Source: Hyphodiscus hymeniophilus (Eukaryota > Ascomycota > Leotiomycetes > Helotiales > Hyphodiscaceae). Taken from it: a stretch of DNA of 64,000 nucleotides. The first letter of the stretch is position 1, and every line of letters begins with the position of its first letter. The translations under genes were made by a program, and so were the position numbers. The stretch is taken from positions 1,364,001 to 1,428,000 of the forward strand of contig VNKQ01000014.1 of NCBI GenBank assembly GCA_016508695.1, in the 5' to 3' direction. The notes beneath the pieces were generated by a model. It searched no databases and had not been told where the DNA came from. It was given only the letters and a program-made list of their open reading frames with translations. This document shows positions 45,623-57,199 of the stretch, in pieces.

Positions 45623-46708
45623 GAAGAGTAGCAAAAGGGGGTTTTGTTTGATTTTGGTAAATCGGGAGGTCAAAGGTGCTTCTTTGATAGTAGAATCAAG
45701 ATTGGAGAGCTTATAGCTGGCTCCAAGAGGGAATCAGAATCAAGATGTGGCGCCAGCACTACAAGAACGAGGAAAGCCGATCGGCCAAAGATGCGAGATT
45801 TGGCAAACGCTGAGTCCTCGACATCTCCGTTATATTAGAAGGTGTTGGTAGCAACTCGGTAGTCTACGGTACTGCAAGTACATAAGTATCCTCAGTGGTA
45901 GTATTGGTGTCTAAAGAAGGAAAGGCTGTTCTTCAGAGGTGGACCTTGATATTGCAGGTTTCAGAGCACGTGATAGCACTGGTCCAGCAGTGGCTAGAAA
46001 GTGGTCCAAACAGAAGAAACCTACGTTAGGTACCTACTCGAGACTTCACAGGATACCTTACTCACCATTTCCCGAGAGAATCCAACAAGCAATCTCCTGC
46101 TACATTTTGTTTCGTTGGGAAAGCTTGTAGTACAGGGTAGGTAAGACGTGGGGTAGAGCTACCCCGCACCCGACGTTCGGCTTCTCGCCACTGTTATCTT
46201 CGATCTGCAACAAAACCTCCCAAAACACATCTGTTGGCATGGCCACGTAGCATTGCTTTTCTTCGCAGCCACAAAAGCCCAACCTGAAGTGCGTGGAGGC
46301 TTAATAAGTTGGCCGTAGTCAGGGAGGCACTGCATGCAATGTCTGCCCGAGCATGAGGAAGACAGACAGTGACAATCCCGACGCCCTGCTTCAAGTCTCA
46401 AGGCATGATCTTTCTTTATATTGAGGTACTTCGTGTTCAAACGCTGAACATGGCTGTGTGTTCGCAAAATATTTGGGAGGTTAATTCTGAGGAAGTTAAT
46501 ACTGCAAGTAATCAAAGCGGTAGTCTAATCTTTGCTATTGCGTTCGTGTAACCAACTATGATGGAGGCTGTGGGTATCCGTAGTCCTGGAGAATGAGGCT
46601 GAGCCTGTCTCGAAGCGCTGGCAACCTCATTCCAACAACATATCCACTCTTGCTCTATTTGCATCTTTCCCAAAGATTCCTGTCGAGGTTTTTGACTCCG
46701 GTCACGCA
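45623..46708. other. Intergenic region
   Basis: About 1.1 kb with no supported gene; short frames only. Confidence 0.45.
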
Positions 46709-48861
46709 ATGGACAAGTATCAGTACAAACCACTACCGCCAGGCTATGCCGAGATACGTCTGGTGAGGCTACAGCCTGCTCCGGCTCGTAGCAACAGTCC
46801 GATCGAGATCGAGATATTTCACGTAGAATTGTCATCCCAGCCTGTATACAAGGCGTTGTCTTATGCGTGTAAGTCGATCTAGGATTCCTGTCGAGAACCC
46901 CGCACGGAGAATGCTTGAGCACATTGTAACTCTGAAAGCTGGGCTTTGACAAGCTTGCAAACTTGATTCCTTAGAGCCTAGAGAATCTACCCGATGTGCT
47001 AACTCGACATCTTCACTCAGGGGGTTCTGACGAGCGGACCGATGCAGTAAACGTCCTCGTACCTCGTAGAAAATCACGAATTTCCAGCGGGCATCGGAGA
47101 TTCCTGGAATTGCGGATCGCGAGCAACTTAGCTATTGCACTGCGCCATTTGAGACACACCAGGAAGTCCAGGACATTATGGATCGATGCCATCTCTATCA
47201 ACCAAGACGATCTGGATGAGCGAGGCACCGAGGTCCTGGAAATGGGCTCCATATATAGGAATGCCCAAGAAGTGATTGTTTGGCTTGGACCCGAGAGGCA
47301 AGATAGCGCTCTTGCTTTGCAAACCTTGACGGCTATAGGAGTTGAAACCACCTTTGATGAAGAGAAACATTTAGTTTCTTGCAAATCTGACAGTTGGCCG
47401 GATATTCTAAACAATGACACCGAAGCTCTCGCACTTCATGCCCGTAACTGGTTTGCGATCAAGGAGCTACTCACTCGAGAATGGTTCTCCAGGTTGTGGG
47501 TGTTTCAAGAAATCTCTCTGGCTCAAAAAGCCACGCTTTTCGTAGGAGAATGTAGCCTTGACTGGGAGACTGCCATACTTGGATTGTATTGGGTCTGGAT
47601 GATGGGTGCGAAGTTAGATCAGCTTATCGAGTCTCTGGACATCAGAAGCCTATTCTCAAACAAAATCTCACCCTTTATGGCTGGAGGGTGCAAGCAAAAG
47701 GTACAACATATACTGGATATCTTGAAGTTCACGAGAGGTTATCACTGCAGAGATCCTCGCGATCGACTGTATGCTATTCGCAGCCTTGTCGCCCCCTGGC
47801 ATAGCAAGATTATCGTGCCTGATTATTCGCAGACCGTGGAAGAAGTGTATACGAGTTTTGCAAAGAAATGGCTATCAGAATTGGGTGGAGCGCAGTTTCT
47901 GGGTACATTCGAACACTCCTCGCACCTTAATTTACCATCTTGGGTCCCTGATTGGTCCCGAGGTAATTTAGCTTCAGCAAACTATTCGGATTTGGTGGTC
48001 CAAGCTTCTGGCATTTCTGGCGCTTTCGCGACTCTTAGTGATGGTGACAGTCTTGGTGTTCAAGGCGTACTAGTGACCAGTCTGACTGACGTCACGTCAC
48101 CGGCCGGAACTCTCACCACAGAATCAGAGATTCGCCAACTTTGTCGCTCATGGTGGCAGCTCGTGTTGGAGGGCGAACCTGCCGAGAATTGGTTAAGCAC
48201 TGGTCATGATTCCTTCATCGAGACGATTACACTAGGTTTTGTAGGGGAAATGCAACCTTCCAAGATTCAGACTTTACCGACGTTCGACGAGTTTAAAGTC
48301 TTCTTGAGTGGTGGCTCTGATAATCACACTGTCTTTTACATCCGCCAAGCGATCCAGGGACAGTCCTTATTCCAAACAGCCAATGGTAACTTTGGGATAG
48401 GGTCTCCGTTTGCTAGAACCGGAGACCGCATAGCTGTGATTTTGGGGTGTAATTTTGCCCTCATTCTACGACAAGAGATGTCATCGGGACGAGATTGCTT
48501 CCGAATTGTTGGCCCCTGCTATATTTCCGGAATCATGAACTCCGAAACTCTACTTGGTCCCTTACCCTCCGGCTGGAACGCGAGATTTGAGATAGTGCAG
48601 GATCTCCAACTGATGATGTTCATGAATGGAGACATTCGCACACAGCAGGATCCTCGGATGCCTCTTCCACCGGACTGGAGGTACATGTATGGAGGATATG
48701 AGGGAGCGCTACAAGAAACGGAAGCGGATACACTGGAGGATATGATGCTGCAATGGTTCGAAAACACGAAGACTGGGGAGTGGACTAAATGGGATCCAAG
48801 GTTGACTCCAGGACGTTTGAGGGAAAGGGGCGTTGCTGTTGAAGAGATCATTCTGATATGA
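46709..48861 (+). CDS. HET-domain (heterokaryon incompatibility) protein
   Basis: Exon 1 46709-46868 (MDKYQYKPLPPGYAEIRLVRL ... YKALSYAW) and exon 2 47021-48861, joined through TGG; 666 aa. The intron is 152 bp with GTAAGT donor and CTAAC near the CAG acceptor. All three HET blocks are present: KALSYAWG, LWIDAISINQDDLDERGTEV with IYRNAQEVIVWLGP, and EWFSRLWVFQEISLA. The C-terminal 400 residues are the usual variable region with RDPRDRLYAIRSLV and WVPDWS. HET proteins mediate cell death on fusion of unlike strains, or act as intracellular receptors; the specificity of this one is unknown. It sits beside a decayed gene and a solo LTR, a setting common for this fast-evolving family. Confidence 0.92.
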
Positions 48862-49261
48862 CATAGTCTCTCGCGTAGATGCGAGAAGGCACATGAGGGG
48901 TTTATTTGGAAACAAGTCTAGCCGTGTTGACGAAACAACAGAAGTGGTGAATCGGGCAGTCGCGAGGGGTTTTAATCGGTGAGTATTCCAACTCGGAAGT
49001 GCAACGATGAGTATCGAATCATCGGACATAGTACGATAAGGTTGTTTGTCCAAAGGGACACCACCCAGAACAACGAGAGTCAAATTTTCAAAATTATTGT
49101 TGAGTGAAATTATAGGTAAACGAGGACTACTAGGACTATTATGCGGATTGAAATATTCATGTAATGTCAAATTTGTTATACTATTATCAAAACAATTCAA
49201 AGTAAGCTTATATTGCACAAAATAAGAAGCAAAATAAGCTTCTTCGTGCAATACCAAAAAG
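48862..49261. other. Intergenic flank of the HET gene
   Basis: 400 bp, AT-rich in its second half, with AAGCTTAT/ATAAGCTT words near 49203-49242. No gene. Confidence 0.45.
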
Positions 49262-49569
49262 TGTAACGACCAAGAGAAGACCCCAACTTCTTGCCTACTG
49301 CTCGCTACTTAGAGAAGAACACAGAATAGCCCGGATCGGGCGACTACGTCTGTCCCTTCCTAGGATATAAAAGCAAGGGAAAGCACGCTTAAGGGAACCT
49401 AAACTAAATAAAAAGATAACATGGGATATTTCGTTGCAACTAATATAATATCAGTCTTGAAATAAACATACTCCGTCAAAAACTAAGATATAGATAGCCC
49501 CTACTAAATATCTTAGCGACGTGTTGTTTAGGTCGAAATAGGGCTTGCTTGCCGTTGAGGACGAGTACA
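49262..49569 (+). mobile_element. Probable solo LTR of an LTR retrotransposon
   Basis: Begins TGTAACGACC, the usual type of start for fungal LTRs, and ends GAGTACA, giving TGTA...TACA terminal inverted bases over 308 bp. Flanks are AAAAG before (49257-49261) and AAAGG after, or exactly AAAAG if the last A is shared, consistent with a 5-bp target duplication. A GGATATAAAAGC TATA element lies at about 49359-49370. No gag or pol sequence follows or precedes. Ends are by eye; a second copy elsewhere would prove it. Confidence 0.55.
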
Positions 49570-49947
49570 AAAGGACTTAATCGGGGATAGCAGCAAGTTG
49601 CGGGAGCTTTCCTCTGTTCATAACGCCCGATACGATGTTTGCTAGAGAAACAAAAGAAATTTGAAAATAAACATCAAGGAGAGCACTGGCTTTCTTTCTT
49701 GCGCCCGTTTTTCGGCTTCCACATCGCTTATGGACGCGGGGCTTATATTCAAAAAGTGTCAAACATCGCGGCAAAATCAAGCTACAAGTCGTTGCAGAAA
49801 GATCTTATTCCATTAACTTAGTCCGCGCTCATGATCTCCATGCAATCATAGAACCCATACGGACGTTCCCTCGAGCATCCGTCCAACGCCGAAGTATGCA
49901 TTCAGGTATCACAAACCAACCCTAATGACCCCTCGCAAAACGCCAAA
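49570..49947. other. Intergenic region
   Basis: 3' flank of the Pho85-type kinase gene on the minus strand; no gene recognised. Confidence 0.45.
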
Positions 49948-51048
49948 TCAATACTGGTACCCACCCTGAGCGACCACACCCGGCTGCGCATATCCTCTCT
50001 GCTGAACAGGAATCTGACCCATCTGGCCGGGTTGCTGTTGTTGATGTCCCATGTTACCAGCCAGATCGCTAAACCATGGGTGATTCAACGCATCATGAGC
50101 GCTGATTCTCAACTCGGGCCGCAGCTGCAACATTCTCTGCAGGAGATCAATGCCGCTGGGATCAATCTGAGACAGAATTACTCGAAGGTCTTGTGTGGCG
50201 TACATCTGGAAGTTCTGCTTGTACTCGCTGTATTGGGAGATGCCTGGCCAGGTGCGCTCAGAGGGTGTGCCCATGATGCGGAAGATGCGAACGAGTTGGT
50301 CTTCATTGGTAGTTCCAGGGAAGAGAGGGCGGCCAGTGTACATCTCTGCCATAATGCAGCCAGCGGACCAGATGTCGATGCTGGTGTTGTAGGTCCGGCT
50401 TCCTAGAAGAACATCGGGTGCGCGGTACCAAAGGGTTACAACTTCATTGGAGAAAGTGTTGACTGGAATGCCGAAGGCTCGCGCAAGACCGAAATCCGCA
50501 AGTTTGAGGACACCCTTGTTGTTGATGAGGAGGTTTTGGGGCTTCAAGTCTCGGTGTAAGACTCGATTCGTGTGGCAGAAATCGATACCCTTCAGAAGTT
50601 GGTGCATGAATGATTTGATGGTAACGGGGTTGAGTGCGCCGCGGTCGCCTTGGGTGTCCATATACTTCTTCAAATCTTTGTCCATGTAATCGAAGACCAG
50701 CATAAGTTTGTTCTCAGTATGGATGACATCGTGGAGGCTGACTATGTTCTCGTGCTTCAACTCCTTCATGAGAGAGATCTCACGGATCGCGGTGGACGGT
50801 GTGCCTTCTTCAGAATCGAGGTGTATCTCTTTGAGAGCTACGAGTTCGCCGGTTTGTCGATTACGACCTTTGAAGACCTGGGCAAGTTAGTCGAGAGATC
50901 TCAACAATCTGCATCAATCAAATGGAAGTCAGGGGTTTAGATGTAACCAAAGTCGCCCCCAGTCAACAATTGCCACACATACCGTAGCATAAGTACCCTC
51001 ACCCAGCTTCTCCAGCTGCTGGAACGAACTTGGATGTCTCTTGTCCAT
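49948..51048 (-). CDS. pho85: Pho85-type cyclin-dependent kinase
   Basis: Exon 1 51048-50983 (MDKRHPSSFQQLEKLGEGTYAT) and exon 2 50877-49948 (from VFKGRNRQTGELVALKEI); the 105-bp intron has GTATGT, CTAAC and CAG; 331 aa. Kinase motifs: GEGTYATV glycine loop, ALK lysine (about 38), cyclin-binding PSTAIRE helix (about 49-55), HRDLKPQNLL, DFGLARAFGIPVNTFSNEVVTLWYRAPDVLLG in segments, and WSAGCIMAEMYTGRPLF. The FGIPVNTFSNEVVT activation loop is of the Pho85/Cdk5 group. The Gln-rich tail is short. These kinases pair with Pho80/Pcl cyclins to control phosphate, glycogen and morphogenesis. The frame is open 107 codons upstream of the chosen ATG; the shorter start matches the family. Confidence 0.95.
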
Positions 51049-51818
51049 GTCTTCGCCTTTCTCCTCTGGGTCCAGATTCTGCACACTGATGGTACTTGGT
51101 AGAGAGTGAGGAAGTCTGATTGCAGTCGGCGAGGGAGGAAAGGTGCGGAAAGGGAGAGCCGGCGAAGGACGTTGTCTCGAAGTGAATTTGGGATCGAACA
51201 GAATTGATGCAGGAGTACAGACTTTATCCAAAATATGTAACGCGTCCTTCGACCCGTGTGATTCCGCCGTTGTGAAGGTAGGGTGCTCGCGGCGAAAATG
51301 TATGCGAGGATGCGTATGACTGGTATGGATTTTGAGGATCTGCGCAGAGGATCCAAGATTACTGGTCATAGTTGCAGTTACAGTGGGGGAGGCGGCTATT
51401 GGGAGATTCAGGGGCCGTAAGCGCCTACTTGGGCGCTTAATTTAAGATCAAAAGGCTCGGGTGTATTGAGTTAAGGACACTAATATTAGTATTGGTATCA
51501 TACTCAAAAGTCCTTCAAGAAACATGTTAGATGCTTAACTGGTTGCGCCAAATGCATACCCAAAACAAGAAAGAAACCCAGATTCCTTCAGCTTGACCTT
51601 TCCTAATATGCAGGGTCAGTCCCGTGACACGGCTGACTGAGATTCGCTGATAGGCGGCGGGGTAATCAACGTCGATTGTCCGAGCAAGGCCACCACATAC
51701 AAACGCAACGCAGCTTTGAATAACCACCCTTTGAACTCTTTGAACTCCAAACAATACAACGAGAATGATATGAATATACTCCGCTCCATCGTGTACTGAC
51801 TTCGCACCCATCTTCATC
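51049..51818. promoter_or_regulatory. Divergent promoter region, Pho85 kinase / septin-type GTPase
   Basis: 770 bp between two divergent start codons. Part of it (51049-51369) is an open upstream extension of the kinase frame, probably 5' leader. No named site recognised. Confidence 0.45.
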
Positions 51819-54160
51819 ATGCGACCCCTTCCCGGTGATGATGCCTTTCAAGGCCGATCTCGAAGCTCCTCCGATAACGAAACACCACTTGCAATAAGAA
51901 CTCAACCTCAGCAGATGACCTATTTCTTCACCGATGAAAACTCTATTGGCGACTCACAAGCTCATCCATCTTTAGTTCAGCCGAAGCAAAAAGATACTTC
52001 GAAAGACAGCACGTACGGCGTTGAAAGTCTTGAAACAACGATAAGCTCCTTGGCTCAAGAAGACAGTGATGACCAAGAGGAGAAGGCCCAGACAGCGAGA
52101 CGTAATTGGAAGAAGCATCTGCGGCAATCAAGGCTATCGGATGATGACTTGGCATCCTCTATCTCCCCATCCTCGAAATCCTCGAATGAGAGCAGAAATG
52201 CTTCTCCCTGCCACCAACGTCGTCCATCTCACACTGCGATATCAAGACCCTTCACTCCACTTTCCTTCGGATCTCCTGCTCCTCGCTCGATCATTTCGAG
52301 CCCAGATTCCCGTAGAAACTCTGATGCAGGCTCGTTGATGGACGATACCAATAGTCAGGCGATCATATGGAGTGGAGATGAGGACAAGGAAATGGGATCC
52401 GGCTTGCTTGATAGTGGAAGTGCACCACAACTTGTTATGCCAAGTATCAAAATGCCTAGTAGACGGCCGTTCACCGAGAAAGGGAAGAATATGGGACGGC
52501 TAAAAGTCCTTGTTGCGGGAGATTCTGGTATGTTGCCTGGTGCATGGTTATGATGGGGCTAACATATTTCAGGCGTTGGCAAGACTTCTTTGATCAAAGC
52601 TATTGTACAAACATGCGACGACATCGTTCACGTCGATGCCCTTTCAAGCGACCCCGTAGCGACTTCTGAGACACGACGGAAGAGCTCCAAGTCCAAGTCA
52701 AGGAGTGGAAGTGCGGACATGCAGTCAACAACGCAGATTACTGAGGTATATGCAAGTACAAGAGCATATCCTGCATGGTGGTCTGATTTGGAAGAGAGTC
52801 GAATATTGCGGCGGAGAAAGAGCATGGGTGATTCGGTCTTAGAGAGAAACTTGTGTTTCGTTGATACTCCTGGTTATGGAAATAAGACATCTGTATGTAT
52901 ACTGAACACAATTTTAGCGCTTGACTAACTGTTAAGCAGTGTCTCGAGTCTATCATGCCAGTAGTCAACTACATCGAGTCTCATCTACAGAAGTTTGCAT
53001 CGATGCAAGGCTTAAGTGAGTCTGATATGATCAACATGCTCAGTGGTAATGGCGGATCTCAAGTGGACTTGGTGTTCTACCTTTTTACACAGAGTAAGTC
53101 TCTCAGTAATAATTTGGAACAGTGTTGATAGTATTTAGAAGTCAGATCGGTCGATATTGAATACTTGCGACGCATATCTCCTCTCACAAACATCGTCCCC
53201 CTCATAGCTCGCACCGACTATGCCAATACCGAGGAACTCGGCTTTCTCAAAGAAAATATCCGTGCAGAACTTGAATCCAACAACATCAAGCCCTTCCTCT
53301 TTGGTCTATCTCCAGAGGAGGCCATATGCCCTCTACCTCAATCACCGTACACAATTTCTACGTACCCATCCAAAGACGATGACACAATGGATGCCTCCCT
53401 CCTTATGTCACCAGATTATATCCAACCCCTCATCCCATCCGAGCTGGCGTATCTCGTCTCAGAAGTATTCTCCCCGGAGACCATCTCCTGGCTTCGGCAC
53501 TCCGCAGCTAAGAAGTTCATCCAATGGAATAACACTAACACTCCAACCATGAAACCACAATCTCTATACCGACCCCTCACATCCTCATACTCAAGCTCCG
53601 CATCCCAAAACCAATTCCTCACTGCTCCAGTCGGTACTACCACATCTTATGCGTTAGCACGAATCACAGATCACACCCAAAGGGAGGAGAAGATCGCACA
53701 AGTAAGACTAGCAAATTGGGCTGCAGATCTGCAACGTAGTCTCCAAAACGAGCGTGCTCGATTTGACGCCCTGGCTCGCTCTGAACGCGCAGTCTGGCTC
53801 ACAGAGCGCCTTGGCGAATGCGTACAAGACGGTACGATTATCCCTCTCTCTCAAGCACGTCAACAGAGTCCGATTCAGGATTCATGGGCAAGCGCATTAG
53901 TCAAGCAATCCGGTGGTACATATATCCGAAATCGAGAGGAAGCTAAAGTCAGAGAACTTGATGTCCGAGATCCTCTTGGCTTGTTGATGATGAATGAGGA
54001 GCTGAAGCGGAAGGGTTGGATCGCCTTGCAAGTTGTGAGTAGCTTTGGTATTATCGGGGGCTTGGCGCTATGGGTTTCGAGGAGCTGGAACGCTGGAGAG
54101 AATGAATTAGGATTCTGGGGGCTGGATTGGACAGGATTTAGAGTGGTCGATTGGCGTTGA
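51819..54160 (+). CDS. Septin-type GTPase domain protein with C-terminal membrane segment
   Basis: Exons 51819-52527, 52573-52892, 52940-53093 and 53139-54160; introns of 45, 47 and 45 bp; 734 aa. The N-terminal 230 residues are Ser-rich and disordered. The P-loop GDSGVGKTS (about 234-242) is formed across the first splice; G3 is DTPGYG; G4-like is ARTD in the NIVPLIARTD context, the septin arrangement. A putative coiled region (EEKIAQVRLANWAADLQRSLQNERARFDALARSERA, in parts) precedes one hydrophobic segment near the end (WIALQVVSSFGIIGGLALWVS). This fits the septin-like fungal GTPases separate from the core septins and anchored to a membrane. Function not established; which membrane is unknown. 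Confidence 0.87.
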
Positions 54161-54755
54161 GCTGCAGAGCACATGTGTGGATATGATATGTGCGATTTGT
54201 GGGAGAAAGCAGTGCTGGTTTGCTGGAGAAGGGAATCTCTACTTTTCTTTCCGTTTGGCCTACGGGCATTATGTGGTGCAAGATGGTATTGGGCATTGAT
54301 TGGAGTAGCCATGGTTTTCCCCTCCTTTTCTTTTAGATACCGCGAGGACATTATATGAGAGACATACAATAAATTACTAAACCCGAAATCTGTGTTTCTG
54401 GTCAATAACAATTAGAGCAGGAGAGCAAGGCCCTTCCGTAATGTGGCAGACAACTGCCTACTTTGTAAGAAATTGGCTGGACACATTGTTAGCAGTCAAT
54501 AAATATATCGCGAAGGACGCTTCTAGGATGATTAGCTTTATAGGCTTTGGAAACTTAGTAACTGATATTTCTTTGATTAAATCTTGCTTCAATTTTTACA
54601 TTGCTTTTTTAATATAATGCACTTCCAAATGAGATATTCACTATTATGACAATATATTTATGGTATATAACTAAGTATAAAACATAAGTAATAAGTTTTT
54701 TGAAACATTATTATCATTTCCGATTGAAGACCGGATAGAAGTACTACATAACACG
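54161..54755. other. Intergenic region, strongly AT-rich from about 54360
   Basis: The first 200 bp is the 3' flank of the septin-type gene. From about 54360 to 54740 composition changes sharply to A+T with many TA steps, like the window's tail. No gene or clear element end seen; it may be a fragment of a RIP-mutated repeat. Confidence 0.55.
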
Positions 54756-56384
54756 TTATTCCATCTCCCCCATTTTTGTGTACTCAAGATTCCTAGCCAG
54801 CCAACATCCGATGGTAACGCTCTTTACATCGCCACTATCATCACGGCGCACAACAATGGTCCAGTCACCGGGGGGTGAAGAATCCATGCCTCGAGGACAT
54901 GCAAGAGCCCAGACGTCAGTCCCAACTGACTTGATCAGATGTACAGGTCCCTTGCCCAGAAATCCATCAAACGAGCCGTAAAGCATGGCGCCTGAGCCGC
55001 TACAGTGGAATGCGGAATTGATCTGATCACAGTAGTAGCGTCCGTGTACTTCGGAATGATCAGTGCCAGGCTTGGTGGTTGGAACGCGCTGGGCTTGGAT
55101 GCGCCGATTGTCTTTCGGAACGTGGAGGTTAAGTACGCTTCCCTCGAGCGTGGCTAGCATATCGTCGGACTGAGCACGGAAGGGCTCGACCACACGCATT
55201 TTTTCCGCTTCGGAGTGGTATTTGACGAGAAGCTCTCCCGGAACGCCTGCGTTCACAGTGATGGCTAGTTGGGATTCTGAGTCGAGATATGTTCCAATCC
55301 ACTCCTTGTCAGGTTGCACAACCTCGTTCTTGGTTTCGGGAACCGCCAGCGCTTTCTTCAAAATGTGACTGCTGATCCCTCCTGGGTCTCCGTGCTCTTG
55401 GTTTAGCATCACTACGACAGATATCCGAGGTTCAGGTGCATAGAGCCGGACAAGTCGATACCCACGAAGTCCCCCTCCGTGCCCTACAGTAGTCACGCCG
55501 GCAATAGATTGGCGGGCTAGGCCAAACCCATAATCAGCTGGCGCACCATATTTAAATTTCTGCTGCTCGGAATTGGTTTGATACCAGCTTTGCGGATCGG
55601 TTCTGCAGCTGTCCAGAAACTGCTCGTAGGCAGTCATGTCGGCTAGGGAAGCCACGATGCCTGCATCTCCTGCCCATTCTATGCAGTTTGTGGCCGGGTA
55701 GAAGCCGTGCTTCTCGTCTCCTTCGTAGCCATTGCATGGAGGTGGATGCTCTGCTGTGTGCGCGCAAAGTCTTGCAGTCGTCATCCCAGCAGGAGCGAAG
55801 ATCCGCTCCGCGAGCAGATCGGCCAGCGGCTGTTGGGCGACTTTCTCAATTACCCGACCCAAAATGAAGAAGTTCGTATTAGAGTAAGAGAACTCCGTTC
55901 CGGGCTTGAAGTGAAAAGACCTGATCCGGTCCATCACCTGAGGGCCGTGATCAGCTATCGAGAAATGCCCCTCTGGATTTGCTCCCCAGAGGACGGTCAT
56001 GGCCCAGTAGTCGCGGATGCCAGACTGCATGTTGCCGAGATGGCGAATGGTCAAGCCCGTGTCGTTTAACATCTTGGGGTTTAAGACCTGGGAGAGGTGG
56101 TCCGATAGCTGCTTCGCAGGCTCCTCGCCGCGAGCTATCATTGCCGGCGTTGGATTGCGCTCCAGATCCGCCAATAGCCCGCACACCATCTGCTTCGAGA
56201 TGGAGCAGATGGGTAGTATCGTCTCAGCCGTCATAGAAATTCGTTTGTCGAGATCAGCAAATCCCCAGACCTGCTGACCGACGAGCTTGCCATCTTTCAA
56301 CACGGCAACGGCACCGCCTGGCCCTCGATAAAGAGCCGGCACCTCCTCGAGGATCTTGGAGATGGAATCGGTAAAAGAAGTCAT
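54756..56384 (-). CDS. D-aminopeptidase-like serine hydrolase (S12 beta-lactamase fold)
   Basis: Intronless, 542 aa, close to the length of bacterial D-aminopeptidases (about 520). The N-terminal catalytic domain has CSISKQM (nucleophile Ser61 with Lys64, SxxK), YSNTNF (Tyr167-x-Asn169) and GHGGGLRGY (His302-x-Gly), the three elements of penicillin-binding-protein-like S12 enzymes. After about residue 345 come two further beta-rich-looking regions in place of the D-aminopeptidase B and C domains. No signal peptide. Such enzymes release N-terminal D-residues from small peptides or amides. Lack of introns, higher GC than its surroundings and AT-rich DNA on both sides suggest acquisition from bacteria, but fungal homologs exist for this fold, so that is inference. 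Confidence 0.85.
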   Translation of the reverse strand: MTSFTDSISKILEEVPALYRGPGGAVAVLKDGKLVGQQVWGFADLDKRISMTAETILPICSISKQMVCGLLADLERNPTPAMIARGEEPAKQLSDHLSQVLNPKMLNDTGLTIRHLGNMQSGIRDYWAMTVLWGANPEGHFSIADHGPQVMDRIRSFHFKPGTEFSYSNTNFFILGRVIEKVAQQPLADLLAERIFAPAGMTTARLCAHTAEHPPPCNGYEGDEKHGFYPATNCIEWAGDAGIVASLADMTAYEQFLDSCRTDPQSWYQTNSEQQKFKYGAPADYGFGLARQSIAGVTTVGHGGGLRGYRLVRLYAPEPRISVVVMLNQEHGDPGGISSHILKKALAVPETKNEVVQPDKEWIGTYLDSESQLAITVNAGVPGELLVKYHSEAEKMRVVEPFRAQSDDMLATLEGSVLNLHVPKDNRRIQAQRVPTTKPGTDHSEVHGRYYCDQINSAFHCSGSGAMLYGSFDGFLGKGPVHLIKSVGTDVWALACPRGMDSSPPGDWTIVVRRDDSGDVKSVTIGCWLARNLEYTKMGEME

Positions 56385-57169
56385 TTTGATGTATGAGCCT
56401 GAGTAGGTAGAGAAAGGCTGCTCCTACCTGTGTACTCAATGCTTTTTGTTGAATTGGAATTCGTATGTCTTCAGAAACTCGAAGGAGGTCACAGCCTACC
56501 TACCTATTTGAGTTATCAACCCCACCATGAGTGGGGAAGGGCATTTTACGCCCGAGCTTCACCTGCCTCGACCACCGCCTTGGGCACAGCCTTGGGTTTT
56601 TAAGTCAGATTCTGGCACACCTCATGTACAGACAAACAACATCGAGTCGTATTTACAGGCACATGTATATTTGCATTTATTCCTTATATCCGGTGGTCCT
56701 GTTCTGCCTTGAACGACAGGCGTGGGCTCGCTTAAAATATCGCTTCAAGTTCCACATTTGGGTCAAAATATTAGTGCTCGTTAGGGGGTTTACCATCTTC
56801 GAATTTCCAACTTTGTTTTACTAAGTCTCAAGTCTGGCAGCAAAAGCTTTCCATCCACAAGCTAAGTATCTGAACAAATGCTAGCCGGTAGAGAGGGTGA
56901 AGGCAATTGCGAGCTAGATGTATAAGCAGAACGTACTCGACTGCGAAAGGAACGACGATTTGAAGTCAAAGAACAATGGCAGTAAATTAGTAGGGTCTCC
57001 TAAGTCAATGGATACCGTTTCTATACGCAAAATCCTCATTCCCCCATGTCTCACACATGACCAGAGATGTTACCATTCTGGCTGCTAATCAGCCTAGGTC
57101 AGTCAGATAAACACCTCGCTTGAATAAGGTCTTATCATGCATCGAAGCGGTAATTTGGCGTGGGGGCGA
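56385..57169. other. Intergenic region up to the AT-rich block
   Basis: Promoter of the D-aminopeptidase-like gene and unique sequence. Short frames only. Composition is normal until about 57.17 kb. Confidence 0.45.
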
Positions 57170-57199
57170 GAATCGCGGGGTAAGAAAGCGTCGCTATAG

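Noticed and set aside
51049..51369. 107-residue N-terminal extension of the Pho85-type kinase
   Set aside because: Open by chance in leader sequence; family members start at MDKRHPSSF.
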